Assembly (NCBI GenBank): GCA_021298235.1
Contig: JAJTDX010000010.1
Span: 1 to 34,635 of the forward strand
Source of the DNA: Cryomorphaceae bacterium
Lineage (GTDB): Bacteria > Bacteroidota > Bacteroidia > Flavobacteriales > Crocinitomicaceae
Reading direction: 5' to 3'
Length of the DNA stretch: 34,635 nt
The translations under genes and the position numbers were made by a program. Shown here in pieces: positions 9,240-18,885 of the stretch. The notes under the pieces are model-generated. The model worked only from the letters and a program-made list of their open reading frames with translations, did not search any database and was not told the DNA's origin. Every line of letters starts with the position of its first letter. The first letter of the stretch is position 1.

Positions 9240-10526
9240 ATGAGCGAAATTGCCAAATTAGAGTTAGAAGGGAAAGTTTACGAATTTCCAGTAGTTACAG
9301 GAACTGAAAATGAAAAAGCCATTGATATCAGCAAATTGCGCGATACCACAGGTTATATCACGCTAGACACCGGATATAAGAATACTGGTGCAACAAAAAG
9401 TAAAATCACCTTTTTAGATGGTGAAGAAGGTATTTTGCACTATCGTGGTTATCCAATTGAACAATTGGCGGAAAAAGCAACATTTCTTGAAGTGGCTTAT
9501 TTGCTGATTTACGGAGAGCTCCCGACTCAGGAACAGTTGGATAATTTCAAGAATAGCATCACCAAACACACTCTTGTACATGAGGACATGAAGCAATTCT
9601 TCGAAGCTTTTCCTGCTAAAGCTCACCCAATGGGTGTATTGTCTGCAATGATTTGCTCCTTGTCCACCTTCTATCCTGAATCTTTAGATCCGAACAGAAG
9701 TGCGGAGGCGAAAAACCTGACCATGCATCGTTTGCTTGCAAAATTACCTACACTGGCAGCCTGGTCATATAAAAATTCTATGCGCCATCCGTTTATGTAT
9801 CCACGTAACGAATATGATTATTGCAAGAACTTTCTGCATATGATGTTCGCAATGCCAACCGAAGATTATAAGATCGATCCTGTGGTTGTGGACGCGTTGA
9901 ATAAGTTACTAATCTTGCATGCAGACCACGAACAAAACTGTTCTACGTCAACTGTTCGAATTGTTGGATCCTCACAAGCGAATCTTTATGCAACAATTTC
10001 CGCCGGAATCTCCGCTCTTTGGGGTCCTCTTCACGGTGGTGCAAATCAGGAGGTAATTGAAATGCTGGAAAAGATTGCTAAGGATGGAGGTGACGTCGAC
10101 AAATGGGTAGCCAAAGCAAAAGATAAAGATGATCCTTTCCGTTTGATGGGCTTCGGTCATCGTGTTTACAAAAACTTTGATCCACGTGCAAAGATTATCA
10201 AGAAAGCATGTGACGATGTCTTAACGAAACTTGGAATTGATGATCCAATGTTGGAAATCGCCAAAAAACTCGAAAAAGTTGCATTGGAGGACGAATACTT
10301 CAAATCCCGAAACCTTTATCCGAACGTAGATTTCTATTCAGGAATTATTTACAAAGCCCTCGGCATACCTACTGAAATGTTTACCGTTATGTTTGCTTTA
10401 GGACGTCTCCCTGGTTGGATTGCCCAATGGAAAGAAATGACTGAAAACAAAGAGCCTATTGGTCGGCCAAGACAAGTTTACACGGGATATACTCCAAGAG
10501 ATTATGTAGATATTTCCAAACGTTAA
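9240..10526 (+). CDS. gltA: Citrate synthase
   Basis: A 428-residue cytoplasmic enzyme that condenses acetyl-CoA with oxaloacetate to give citrate in the TCA cycle. The length and the N-terminal beta domain (TGYITLDTGYKNT, IHYRG-like HYRGYPIEQLA) fit the type II, Gram-negative hexameric class. The active-site residues are present: His230 (HADHEQN), His265 (GPLHGGANQ), His307 with Arg (GFGHRVYKNFDPRA) and Asp364 (NVDFYSG). The ATG at 9240 directly precedes the conserved start MSEIAKLE. It is monocistronic: DPP IV ends 109 bases upstream and a strong hairpin terminator follows. Nothing unusual is seen. Confidence 0.97.
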   Translation: MSEIAKLELEGKVYEFPVVTGTENEKAIDISKLRDTTGYITLDTGYKNTGATKSKITFLDGEEGILHYRGYPIEQLAEKATFLEVAYLLIYGELPTQEQLDNFKNSITKHTLVHEDMKQFFEAFPAKAHPMGVLSAMICSLSTFYPESLDPNRSAEAKNLTMHRLLAKLPTLAAWSYKNSMRHPFMYPRNEYDYCKNFLHMMFAMPTEDYKIDPVVVDALNKLLILHADHEQNCSTSTVRIVGSSQANLYATISAGISALWGPLHGGANQEVIEMLEKIAKDGGDVDKWVAKAKDKDDPFRLMGFGHRVYKNFDPRAKIIKKACDDVLTKLGIDDPMLEIAKKLEKVALEDEYFKSRNLYPNVDFYSGIIYKALGIPTEMFTVMFALGRLPGWIAQWKEMTENKEPIGRPRQVYTGYTPRDYVDISKR

Positions 10527-10546
10527 GATCGCAATAATCACATTTT

Positions 10547-10572
10547 AAAAAGCACGTTTAACGTGCTTTTTT
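10547..10572. terminator. Bidirectional terminator between gltA and the convergent RNA methyltransferase gene
   Basis: AAAAAGCACGT (10547-10557) pairs perfectly with ACGTGCTTTTT (10561-10571) around a TTA loop. The A-run on the left and T-run on the right let it act on both strands. It ends directly at the stop codon of the leftward gene (10573), so the two convergent genes share it. Confidence 0.88.
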
Positions 10573-11742
10573 TTATTCAATACCTTTTGATTCTTTTAAG
10601 CTTCCTTGAAAAATCTGATAGTTTCTGAAACTGCATTCAAGGTCACCATTAAACAAGCGAATCTTTTTATCAGGCTTCAGTCCTATGGACTTAAATCCTG
10701 TTTCTGAGGATGAGAGCACCCAACAGCTCTTACCCTGCATCTCATGTTTCATCCAGGTTCCGAGCTCAGAATACAATTCTTCGATATTCTCCTGCATTCG
10801 TTCACCGTATGGTGGATTCGTCACCATTACTCCTTGCCGATCCTGAAATTTAAGCTCTTTGAAGTCAGAAACCTGTGTTTCGACAAACCGACCAATGGAT
10901 AAACGCCTTAAATTTCTTCGAGCCTTGATCACCATTTCATCACTTATATCAGACCCCAAGATTTTACACGGCAAAGCCTTTACACGTAAATTGGCCTGTT
11001 CCCAAAGGGATTCCCATAACTGTGCATCGTAGTTTTTAAAATTCTTAAACGCATAGTGCTGACGTTCTATCGTGGAAGGAATTCCCGCAGCCATTAAAGC
11101 CGCTTCAATCAAAATAGTACCCGAACCACAAAACGGATCTATTAAGTCACTCTTTTTGTCCCAACCGGACATTCTCAACAATGCAGCAGCAACTACCTCA
11201 TTCAAAGGCGCTTCCCCCGTTGCCTCCCTGTAGCCTCTTTGAAATAAAGGTGCACCGCTAGTATTCAAAGAAACCGTGACCTTCGAATCACTAATGTGCA
11301 GATCGAAAAGCAGTTGAGGAGTCTTAATATTGACATCTGGTCGTTGACCCAACTTTTTACGGAAAGTATCAACGATTGCATCTTTTACCAGAAGAAACGG
11401 ATATTGTGAATGCTTGAAAACATCTGTAAATACTGCTCCTTTTACAGCAAAGGTTTTATCCACAGAAAAATATTCCGTCCAATCGATTTTCATGCAATTT
11501 TGGTATAAATCAGCTTCTTTCCGAATCTCGAATGAAGCTATTTCCACCAGCACCGTTAGTGCACACCTCAGATGCAAATTCAACCGATAGACATCCTCCC
11601 AACCGCTCAATGTAACCTGAACAGCACGATTTAATTTTACCGCATCGGGATAACCCAGTTCCTTCAGCTCATCGATCAACACTTCTTCCAACCCGAAAAA
11701 AGTCTTGATTGTCACACGCATACCTTGTTCTTTCTTTGCCAT
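10573..11742 (-). CDS. THUMP-domain class I SAM-dependent RNA methyltransferase (RlmL N-terminal-half/YpsC type)
   Basis: A 389-residue enzyme of the RlmL/YpsC family, which methylates a guanine N2 in 23S rRNA or a related RNA. The first about 165 residues contain the ferredoxin-like and THUMP RNA-binding regions (KTFFGLEEVLIDELKELG). The Rossmann methyltransferase domain carries DPFCGSGT (from about residue 202), the SAM-binding loop, and NPPYGER (about 309-315), the motif of N2-guanine and N6-adenine methylases. The second Rlm domain of E. coli RlmL is absent, as usual in Bacteroidota. The start is uncertain: ATG at 11742 or ATG at 11721 both work, while the frame opens at 11772 inside the neighbour's promoter. 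It faces gltA tail to tail and is divergent from the patatin gene. Confidence 0.88.
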   Translation of the reverse strand: MAKKEQGMRVTIKTFFGLEEVLIDELKELGYPDAVKLNRAVQVTLSGWEDVYRLNLHLRCALTVLVEIASFEIRKEADLYQNCMKIDWTEYFSVDKTFAVKGAVFTDVFKHSQYPFLLVKDAIVDTFRKKLGQRPDVNIKTPQLLFDLHISDSKVTVSLNTSGAPLFQRGYREATGEAPLNEVVAAALLRMSGWDKKSDLIDPFCGSGTILIEAALMAAGIPSTIERQHYAFKNFKNYDAQLWESLWEQANLRVKALPCKILGSDISDEMVIKARRNLRRLSIGRFVETQVSDFKELKFQDRQGVMVTNPPYGERMQENIEELYSELGTWMKHEMQGKSCWVLSSSETGFKSIGLKPDKKIRLFNGDLECSFRNYQIFQGSLKESKGIE

Positions 11743-11759
11743 CACAGAGCGATTTAACT

Positions 11760-11767
11760 TAACTTTG
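11760..11767 (+). promoter_or_regulatory. -7 promoter element (TAACTTTG) for the patatin-like gene
   Basis: A perfect match to the Bacteroidota -7 consensus TANNTTTG, with a TTTG at 11735-11738 as a possible -33 partner (21-base spacer). Transcription would begin near 11771-11774, which makes the TTG at 11783 the first sensible start and excludes longer versions of the protein. Confidence 0.6.
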
Positions 11768-11782
11768 TGCAAAAGAACGAAT

Positions 11783-14065
11783 TTGAAGCCAATAATCGCT
11801 CTGTTACTTCTGACCTTATTCTCCTTCCGGACAGCAGCTCAGGAAAAGATCGGACTTGTACTTAGCGGCGGCGGAGCCACTGGCTTGGCGCATATCGGCG
11901 TTCTGAAGGCACTCGAAGAACGAGAAATACCCATAGATTATATTACAGGAACATCTGCCGGAGCCCTTATCGGTTCGATGTATGCAGCCGGGTACAGTCC
12001 GCTTGAAATCGAAGCCTACGTCTTGAGTGAGAACTTTCAGCTGATGACGAAGGGGAAATTAAACGCCTCGCAGCGATTTCTTTTCAGAGAGAATGAGGAC
12101 GATGCGAGCATGATCAACTTTTCATTTTCTCCCGATAGTTTGCTAAAAAAATCACTCCCCACCAATTTCATAAAAGCATCCTATCTGGACTATGAAATGT
12201 TCCGCTTACTCGGAATAGCCGGTGCGACCTCCAACAATAATTTTGACAGCCTGTTTGTACCTTTTCGCTGTGTTGCATCGGACATCACCAATAAGAAAAG
12301 TATTGTATTCAAGGATGGGAAATTGAACCAAGCCGTGCGAGCCTCCATGACGTATCCGTTCTACGTGAACCCAATCCGAATCAATGGACTTCTGCTTTTC
12401 GATGGAGGGCTATACAATAACTTCCCTGCAGATGTCATGTATAACGATTTCAATCCTGATTACATTGTGGGAAGTAATGTTTCTTATAATGCCGCACCAC
12501 CGCAAGAAAATGACCTCATCTCTCAATTAACCAACATGCTGGTTACCTATTCTGATTTCACTTTACCGTGTGAAGCCGGAATACTGATAGAACCGAAAAC
12601 AACGATTTCTACCTTCGAATTCAGCAATGTCAAACAAGCCATTGAAGATGGCTACAATTGGGCTCTTAAGTATATAGATTCCATTGAAGTTCATGTGAAA
12701 CGAAAGGTAAGCAAAGAGGAACTTAATGCACGCAGAAAAGCCTTCAGAGATCGAATGGAACATTGGTCGGTTACGGCTGTCTCTACAAATTCCATTGGTA
12801 GAAAAGATCTGTCCTACGTAAGGAAATCAATGTTGAGCGAACGAAAAAACGAAATACTAGATCCGGAAACCCTACAAAAACGTTACTTCAGATTGTATGC
12901 CACGCAACAGATTGAATTTATGTATCCTACTCTTAATAAAACCTCTGAAAAGACCTATGAGCTCCAATTGGACGTTCAAAAGGCCAAATCGCTACGGCTT
13001 GATGTGGGCGGTCACATTTCCTCCAGACCAGTGAACGCCGGATACATGTCATTGACCTATCGTTCTATAGGGAAAACCGCTTCATCTCTTTGCGCAAGCA
13101 CCTATTTCGGAAAGTTTTACGGTTCAGCCAAACTCAATTATACCTTTGAGCTTCCCTCCGTTTATCCGGTTTCCGTTTCCGGATATTTCGTAATGAACCG
13201 CTGGGACTATTTCCGAAGTTTCGCCACCTTCTTTGAAGATGTACAACCATCCTTCCTTGTTCAGAATGAAATGTATTATGGCGCCAGATTCATCCATCCT
13301 ATTGGCAATAATTCAAAAAGCACATTTGACGCGCGACTGTTCAACCTTGAGGATGATTATTATCAGACAGAATCTTTTACGAATAAAGACACTTCAGATA
13401 TTACCCAATTTGATGGTGTAAGCGGCAGCTGGGAATTTCTTCAGAATTCACTCAACCGTAAACAATTTGCAAATTCCGGACATTTTTTCTCATTTAAGTT
13501 TCGCTATGTCAACGGCAAGGAGACCTCTATTCCAGGATCTACCTCAATCGAAGATTCTGTTCGCAGTAAATATCACTCATGGATCAGTTTGAAAACTGAA
13601 TTTCAATCCTTCGTGGTGGACAACAAGTTTTTTCATCTCGGAATTCACGGGAGAGGAGTATTGAACAGTCAATCCTTATTTTCCAATTATACCGCGAGCC
13701 TTCTTGCCATGTCCTCATTTTCTCCCATTCCGGATGCAGAAACATTTTTTCTTCCCGAATACCGATCTCCGCAACACATCGGTGTGGGACTTAATCTAGT
13801 CGTCTCGGCAACACCTAGTCTGGATTTCCGATTTGACGGTTATTTTTATCAACCTTTTGTAATCTTGCTTAAAAATCCGGACGGTACTCCCACCTATTCA
13901 AAACCATTTAAAGGAGACACCTACATGGCTTCTGCCTCTGCAGTGCTTACTACATTCATGGGGCCGGTGCGAGCGACCTTGAATTATTTACCAAAACAAG
14001 TCAATCCTTTTTTCTTTCAGATCAGTTATGGCTATGTTCTTTTTAATGAACGTGCAATCCGTTAG
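11783..14065 (+). CDS. Outer-membrane patatin-like phospholipase with C-terminal beta-barrel
   Basis: A 760-residue protein with an apparent TTG start at 11783, chosen because it is followed directly by a signal peptide (MKPIIALLLLTLFSFRTAAQ) and lies 15 bases after a -7 promoter element. The patatin domain (about 22-320) has the oxyanion loop SGGGATG (28-34), the nucleophile Ser58 in GTSAG and the catalytic Asp207 in DGG, so the Ser-Asp dyad is intact and lipase/esterase activity is expected. The rest is beta-rich with many aromatic residues and looks like a POTRA-like linker and an Omp85/BamA-type barrel, as in PlpD-type (type Vd) proteins. It would anchor the patatin domain at the outer membrane. 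It is divergent from the RNA methyltransferase and ends 34 bases before the VOC gene. Confidence 0.87.
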   Translation: MKPIIALLLLTLFSFRTAAQEKIGLVLSGGGATGLAHIGVLKALEEREIPIDYITGTSAGALIGSMYAAGYSPLEIEAYVLSENFQLMTKGKLNASQRFLFRENEDDASMINFSFSPDSLLKKSLPTNFIKASYLDYEMFRLLGIAGATSNNNFDSLFVPFRCVASDITNKKSIVFKDGKLNQAVRASMTYPFYVNPIRINGLLLFDGGLYNNFPADVMYNDFNPDYIVGSNVSYNAAPPQENDLISQLTNMLVTYSDFTLPCEAGILIEPKTTISTFEFSNVKQAIEDGYNWALKYIDSIEVHVKRKVSKEELNARRKAFRDRMEHWSVTAVSTNSIGRKDLSYVRKSMLSERKNEILDPETLQKRYFRLYATQQIEFMYPTLNKTSEKTYELQLDVQKAKSLRLDVGGHISSRPVNAGYMSLTYRSIGKTASSLCASTYFGKFYGSAKLNYTFELPSVYPVSVSGYFVMNRWDYFRSFATFFEDVQPSFLVQNEMYYGARFIHPIGNNSKSTFDARLFNLEDDYYQTESFTNKDTSDITQFDGVSGSWEFLQNSLNRKQFANSGHFFSFKFRYVNGKETSIPGSTSIEDSVRSKYHSWISLKTEFQSFVVDNKFFHLGIHGRGVLNSQSLFSNYTASLLAMSSFSPIPDAETFFLPEYRSPQHIGVGLNLVVSATPSLDFRFDGYFYQPFVILLKNPDGTPTYSKPFKGDTYMASASAVLTTFMGPVRATLNYLPKQVNPFFFQISYGYVLFNERAIR

Positions 14066-14075
14066 GTCTGTTTCT

Positions 14076-14083
14076 TATCTTTG
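14076..14083 (+). promoter_or_regulatory. -7 promoter element (TATCTTTG) for the VOC gene
   Basis: A perfect TANNTTTG octamer ending 16 bases before the ATG at 14100, just after the patatin stop. It suggests the VOC gene is transcribed on its own. No clear -33 TTG is seen at the expected distance. Confidence 0.55.
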
Positions 14084-14099
14084 ACCCTCAATTAATTCT

Positions 14100-15170
14100 A
14101 TGGAAAAAATCATCTGCGGAATTCAGCAAATGGGCATTGGAGTACCGAATGTTCAAGAAATTTGGAAATGGTACCGAACCTTTTTCGGAGTCAACGTGCG
14201 TGTTTTTGAGGAAGCTGCAGAAGCGCCGCTTATGACTCGCTACACAGGAGGAGTCGTTCATTCCAGAACTGCTACGCTCGCTCTAAGCATGGAAGGTGGT
14301 GGTGGATTCGAAATCTGGCAGTTCACGAGCCGACCAACAGAAAAAGCAAGTTTTGAAATTCAAGCCGGTGATTTCGGATTGTATTGCTGTAAGATCAAAT
14401 CACGGGATGTCGCTGCAAGCTTTGACTATTTCAAGAAAAATGGAGCAAACATCCTTTCGGAGAATCTACTTTCAGATCCTCAAGGGAATCCAACTTTTTT
14501 TGTCAATGACCCCAATGGAAACTTGTTTCAAGTGATAGCAGGACAAGGCTATTTTAGTAATACAGGACATCCTTCCCGATGTGGAGGCCCATCAGGCACT
14601 ATTATCGGCGTAAGTGATATCGACAAAGCGTTAACGTTATATCAAGGAATATTAGAATATGACTCGATTGTTTATGACAAATCAGATTCTTTTGAAGACC
14701 TCTCACTCCTACCCTCAGGTGGCGGGCGTTTCAGAAGAGTTTTACTAAGACACTCAAAACCAAGAAGAGGGCCTTTCGCAAAACTGCTTGGACCAACAGA
14801 AATCGAGCTGATCCAGAGTCTTGACCGGAGCGATTGCATGAAAATCTTCGAAAACCGTTTTTGGGGAGACTGGGGCTTTATTCACCTATGCTTTGATGTG
14901 CAGGGCATGAACGCATTAAAGACCGAATGCGAGTCAAAAGGATTTCCTTTTACGGTTGACAGTGGCGATACTTTTGATATGGGAGAGGCCGGTGGACGTT
15001 TCTCGTACATAGAGGATCCGGATGGAACATGGATTGAATTTGTTGAAACACATAAAGTTCCTGTGATGAAAAAATGGGGCTGGTACATCAATCTGAAAAA
15101 CAGAAAGCCAGGAAAATATCTGCCAAATTGGATGCTAAGAGCCATGGGATTGAATAAAGTGCGTGACTAA
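14100..15170 (+). CDS. VOC-family protein with two glyoxalase/dioxygenase-like domains
   Basis: A 356-residue cytoplasmic protein (no signal peptide) made of two vicinal-oxygen-chelate halves. The first (about 1-150) runs from IQQMGIGVPNVQEIWKWY to FVNDPNGNLFQVIAG; the second (about 165-320) runs from GTIIGVSDIDKALTLYQ to FSYIEDPDGTWIEFVE. Both end in the DPxGxxxx(E/Q) signature; the second half has IHLCFDV with a His and WIEFVE with a Glu, suitable metal ligands, while the first has Gln in the corresponding place. Family members include glyoxalases, dioxygenases and isomerases, and the reaction cannot be assigned. The C-terminal about 35 residues (KKWGWYINLKNRKPGKYLP) are basic and outside the fold. 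Its own promoter precedes it. Confidence 0.8.
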   Translation: MEKIICGIQQMGIGVPNVQEIWKWYRTFFGVNVRVFEEAAEAPLMTRYTGGVVHSRTATLALSMEGGGGFEIWQFTSRPTEKASFEIQAGDFGLYCCKIKSRDVAASFDYFKKNGANILSENLLSDPQGNPTFFVNDPNGNLFQVIAGQGYFSNTGHPSRCGGPSGTIIGVSDIDKALTLYQGILEYDSIVYDKSDSFEDLSLLPSGGGRFRRVLLRHSKPRRGPFAKLLGPTEIELIQSLDRSDCMKIFENRFWGDWGFIHLCFDVQGMNALKTECESKGFPFTVDSGDTFDMGEAGGRFSYIEDPDGTWIEFVETHKVPVMKKWGWYINLKNRKPGKYLPNWMLRAMGLNKVRD

Positions 15171-15190
15171 AATCTATGAACGGATAGATT
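15171..15190. repeat. 7-bp inverted repeat after the VOC gene
   Basis: AATCTAT (15171-15177) and ATAGATT (15184-15190) form a perfect inverted repeat around a 6-base spacer directly after the VOC stop codon. There is no T-run behind it, so it is a poor intrinsic terminator. It may be an mRNA 3' hairpin or an operator for the next gene, whose -7 element lies 39 bases downstream. Confidence 0.4.
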
Positions 15191-15228
15191 CACTGAGCGA
15201 ACGGACAACCTAGGCCGTAATTTTTACC

Positions 15229-15236
15229 TATCTTTG
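15229..15236 (+). promoter_or_regulatory. -7 promoter element (TATCTTTG) for the lipoprotein gene
   Basis: A perfect TANNTTTG octamer, identical to the one before the VOC gene. It predicts a transcript start near 15240-15243. That favours the ATG at 15254 over the in-frame GTG at 15239. Confidence 0.55.
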
Positions 15237-15253
15237 AAGTGAACTTGAGTGTT

Positions 15254-16345
15254 ATGAGAAACCTAATTTATTCAATCTTACTTCTTTCATTTGGATTCCT
15301 ATTCCTGCCCTCATGCAATGAGAACGTGGATATGATTGATGGATTTACGGAGACTGCAGTTATCTATGGATTGTTGGACAAATCTGAAAACACACATTTC
15401 ATTAAGATCAATCGTGCATTTATCGGCCCTGGTAACTGGCTCGAAATAGCGCAAATTCCCGACTCGAGTTACTTTGACCAAGTTGATGCAACCGTCACAG
15501 AATTCATCAATGGTGTTCAAGCCCGACAGTGGACATTAACAGACACTCTTATTGAGAACAAGGATACTGAGGGTGCTTTTTATGCCCCAACACAGAAGTT
15601 ATATTACTTCAAAACGGATGCTTCCAATCCACTGAATGCCTCAGCCACTTATAAATTACACGTTTCATTGAACGGAGGAGAGTTTGAAGTGGATGGCGAA
15701 ACAGGTTTGGTAAGCGGTGTAACAACAAGTGCAGACGCTCAGAATTACAGATTTACATTCGCAGACGATCCTCAAAGTTACACCCAGAAAGGAATCGCCA
15801 TAAATGTTGGTAACGCTCACGTAGTGAATACCACGCTAAGGGTGAAATTTGATGAGATTGACAGTGGTGTGGATACTGTAGTACGAACATTTGACTGGAA
15901 ACTTGGAGAATCGGACGTTACACCCGGCACTCCAAAGACTTTTACCATGAATGGAAAAAGTTTCTACGAACTCATACGTGACCGATGCAACACATCTGAT
16001 GCTAACATTAACAAGCGTAGAATGCAATCAATCAAGGTCATTGTTACCGCAGGAGCAGAAGAACTGTACAATTATATGGTGGTAAATAAACCAGCTTCCA
16101 CCTTGGCACAAAGCAAACCAACGTACACCAACCTCAGAGTCTCAGAGGGACATCGTGTAGTGGGTATATTTTCATCGAGGTATACCTACTCGATTGAAAA
16201 GTTCTACATCAATCCTAGCAATACAATGCTTCGAATGATCGACGCCAAATCGGTTATCGAATTATGTACCGGACCGATTACCGGTGGTTTATTGTTCTGC
16301 AGTCAACATCCGGGAGACAATGGCCAATCTTACGCTTGTCAATAA
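15254..16345 (+). CDS. Lipoprotein of unknown function
   Basis: A 363-residue lipoprotein: MRNLIYSILLLSFGFLFLPSC has a clear type II signal with the lipidated Cys at residue 21, followed by NENVDM. The GTG five codons upstream was rejected because it overlaps the predicted transcript start. The mature part is beta-rich and begins TAVIYGLLDKSENTHFIKINRAF, a segment type I associate with conserved Bacteroidota lipoproteins (possibly DUF4249-like, not established). It may be immunoglobulin-like at the surface or in the periplasm. Four Cys lie in the second half (one near RDRCNTSD, three near the C-terminus), which could form disulfides. No catalytic motif is visible. It stands alone between the VOC gene and priA. 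Confidence 0.7.
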   Translation: MRNLIYSILLLSFGFLFLPSCNENVDMIDGFTETAVIYGLLDKSENTHFIKINRAFIGPGNWLEIAQIPDSSYFDQVDATVTEFINGVQARQWTLTDTLIENKDTEGAFYAPTQKLYYFKTDASNPLNASATYKLHVSLNGGEFEVDGETGLVSGVTTSADAQNYRFTFADDPQSYTQKGIAINVGNAHVVNTTLRVKFDEIDSGVDTVVRTFDWKLGESDVTPGTPKTFTMNGKSFYELIRDRCNTSDANINKRRMQSIKVIVTAGAEELYNYMVVNKPASTLAQSKPTYTNLRVSEGHRVVGIFSSRYTYSIEKFYINPSNTMLRMIDAKSVIELCTGPITGGLLFCSQHPGDNGQSYACQ

Positions 16346-16407
16346 CTTTTGATTCCCGAATAAACTTCAGACTTAGGAAAGAAAACCTTTGTGCTTAACT
16401 TTACGAA

Positions 16408-18885
16408 GTGAGCAATCGAACGACTTTATTTGTTAGTGTTATACTTCCTGTTCCGGTACACAGGGAGTTTACCTACCGTTTACCTGCTGACCTTAACGAT
16501 TATGCTAAGAAAGGAGTTCGCGTAATTGTTCCCTTTGGAAAGTCTAAACTCCTTACGGGTATCATAACCGAGATCACAGAAACTGCCCCAACAGATCATC
16601 AAGCAAAATATGTGGAGTGTATTCTGGACGAATTTCCGGTGGTTACCTCGCAACAATTGCACTTCTGGAGATGGATTTCAGAATATTACATGGCCTCAAT
16701 TGGGGAGGTTATGAATGCTGCTCTTCCGGCTAATTTCAAATTGGCTAGCGAAACAAAGATTGTCTTGCACCCGGAGTTTGAGCTAGGATCGATAAATCTC
16801 ACCGAAAAAGAACAAGAGGTAGTCGAATTGCTTGAAGTCAGAGAAACACTTGATCTCAAGGAACTGTCAGACATACTTGGAATAAAGACTGTTCAGCCGC
16901 TGATCAAAAAACTTATTGATAAAAGAGCGGTGCTTTCACAGGAAGCACTCAACGACAAGTACACACCAAAAACAGCACTTTTCATTGAGCTTCAGGAGTT
17001 TTTAGAGAATGAGCTCAATGACAGAATCAGTGTGTTAGAAAAGAAAAAAGGAACAGAAAAGCAGGTACAAGCCCTGTTGACCATTCTACAGCTTGGAAAC
17101 TATACTAAAGAAGCTTTTCAACCCGTTCCAAAAAAAGTCTTGCTTGAGCAAGGGATTTCTGCTTCCTCGCTCCAAACTCTGGAAAAAAATGGGATTATTC
17201 GAATCCAACGTTATGCGATATCACGTTTTGGAGAACAGCAAGGAAGCTTGAAGCAAATTCAGGTACTCTCGGAAGAACAGCAACAGGCGCTGAAAGAGAT
17301 TCATACACTTTTCAAAACGTACACGTCAGTCCTGTTGCACGGAGTGACAGGTTCAGGAAAAACAGAGATCTACGTTCAACTCATTCAAGAACAGCTGGAT
17401 CTTGGAAAACAAGTTTTGTTTCTTCTACCTGAGATTGCATTGACAACCCAGCTCATTCAGCGACTTTCTGCTTATTTTGGAGAGCAAGTTGGCGTCTATC
17501 ATTCAAAATTCAATCAAAATGAACGGATTGAGATTTGGAACCACGTGTTGCAAAACGATCCGAATAAATTTAGAATTATCCTTGGAGCACGTTCTTCTGT
17601 TTTCTTGCCCTTTCAGGAGCTGGGACTGGTCATCATAGATGAAGAGCATGAGAGCACCTTCAAACAATATGATCCGGCACCACGATATCAGGCAAGAGAT
17701 GCTTCGATTGTTCTCGCCCATTTGCACAAAGCAAAAGTCCTTCTCGGTTCAGCTACACCTGCGTTGGAAACCTACTATAATGCAACACAGGGTAAATACG
17801 GGCTCGTAGAATTGAATTCCAGGTTTGGAGGATTAAAACTACCCGAAGTATTGGTCGCTGATGTAAAAAAGGAACGAAGGATACGAAAAACCGATTCACA
17901 CTTCACCACTTTTCTTACGGATGAAATGCGGGAAGTGTTGAACAGAAAAGAACAAATCATTTTATTTCAAAACAGACGTGGTTATACCCCACTCTGGAAT
18001 TGCGAAATTTGTAACTGGACACCAAAATGCAGCAATTGTGACGTATCACTCACCTATCACAAACATTCCAATTCCTTACGCTGTCATTATTGTGGTTTTA
18101 CATCGCCTCCCATTGGCACCTGTAAAAGTTGCGGTTCGAACCGATTGAAAATGCTTGGATTTGGAACTGAAAAAATTGAAGATGAACTTTCATTGATCTT
18201 TCCGGACGCACGTGTTGCCCGCCTAGACCTGGATACCACACGCTCCAAATACAGCTACGAGACTATTTTAAATGACTTCGGCTCCGGTAAGGTAGATATA
18301 CTCGTTGGAACACAAATGGTGAGTAAGGGCCTAGATTTTGACAATGTGAGTCTGGTAGGAATTCTCGATGCCGATATGTTACTAAATAGGCCGGATTTCA
18401 GAGCTTTTGAGCGATCTTTTCATCTGATGTCGCAAGTTGCCGGTCGCTCAGGTAGAAAAGGGAAGCGGGGAAAAGTCATTATCCAAACAGGAGATCCGGA
18501 TCATTGGGTGATCGAAAAGGTAATTGGGCATGATTACAACGGATTTTATTCGTCTGAAGTGCTGGAACGAAAAAATTTCTTTTATCCTCCCTTCTACAAA
18601 ATTATAGAGCTCACACTAAAACACAAGGACGAGCATTTGGTTGAGTCGGCTTCTAATGCCCTTGCTAACGACCTGAAAATGGTATTTAAAGAGCGGGTAA
18701 TTGGACCGGAGTCGCCACTAATTCGACGGATTCAAAATCTTTACCTAAAGAAAATAAAATTGAAAATCGAACGAGACGCACCGGATAAAAAAGTAAAGGA
18801 ACGCCTTCTGCAACTCTTAGATGCTTTCTATGGCGTTCCTTCGAACAAGTCGATTCGAGTAACTATTGACGTTGACCCCGCTTAA
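16408..18885 (+). CDS. priA: Primosomal protein N' (replication restart helicase PriA)
   Basis: An 825-residue superfamily 2 DNA helicase that reloads the replisome at stalled forks. The N-terminal 3'-DNA-binding domain (about 1-110) is present. The helicase core has Walker [10 protein letters not shown] (Lys318), DEEH (411-414) and the LGSATPALE motif. The zinc region runs from Cys532 with paired Cys (CEIC, CSNC, CHYC, CKSC) inserted in the second RecA domain, followed by [11 protein letters not shown] and [13 protein letters not shown]. It starts with GTG at 16408; the second codon begins the conserved [18 protein letters not shown] near -7 element (TAACTTTA, 16396-16403) ends four bases before the start. 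The last four bases overlap the convergent rpoD stop. Confidence 0.96.
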   Translation: MSNRTTLFVSVILPVPVHREFTYRLPADLNDYAKKGVRVIVPFGKSKLLTGIITEITETAPTDHQAKYVECILDEFPVVTSQQLHFWRWISEYYMASIGEVMNAALPANFKLASETKIVLHPEFELGSINLTEKEQEVVELLEVRETLDLKELSDILGIKTVQPLIKKLIDKRAVLSQEALNDKYTPKTALFIELQEFLENELNDRISVLEKKKGTEKQVQALLTILQLGNYTKEAFQPVPKKVLLEQGISASSLQTLEKNGIIRIQRYAISRFGEQQGSLKQIQVLSEEQQQALKEIHTLFKTYTSVLLHGVTGSGKTEIYVQLIQEQLDLGKQVLFLLPEIALTTQLIQRLSAYFGEQVGVYHSKFNQNERIEIWNHVLQNDPNKFRIILGARSSVFLPFQELGLVIIDEEHESTFKQYDPAPRYQARDASIVLAHLHKAKVLLGSATPALETYYNATQGKYGLVELNSRFGGLKLPEVLVADVKKERRIRKTDSHFTTFLTDEMREVLNRKEQIILFQNRRGYTPLWNCEICNWTPKCSNCDVSLTYHKHSNSLRCHYCGFTSPPIGTCKSCGSNRLKMLGFGTEKIEDELSLIFPDARVARLDLDTTRSKYSYETILNDFGSGKVDILVGTQMVSKGLDFDNVSLVGILDADMLLNRPDFRAFERSFHLMSQVAGRSGRKGKRGKVIIQTGDPDHWVIEKVIGHDYNGFYSSEVLERKNFFYPPFYKIIELTLKHKDEHLVESASNALANDLKMVFKERVIGPESPLIRRIQNLYLKKIKLKIERDAPDKKVKERLLQLLDAFYGVPSNKSIRVTIDVDPA

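Noticed and set aside
11705..11782. Longer N-terminus for the patatin protein, overlapping the divergent methyltransferase gene
   Set aside because: It would start upstream of the predicted transcription start and place 26 non-signal residues ahead of the signal peptide.
15171..15190. Inverted repeat after the VOC gene as an intrinsic terminator
   Set aside because: The stem is AT-rich and no T-run follows.
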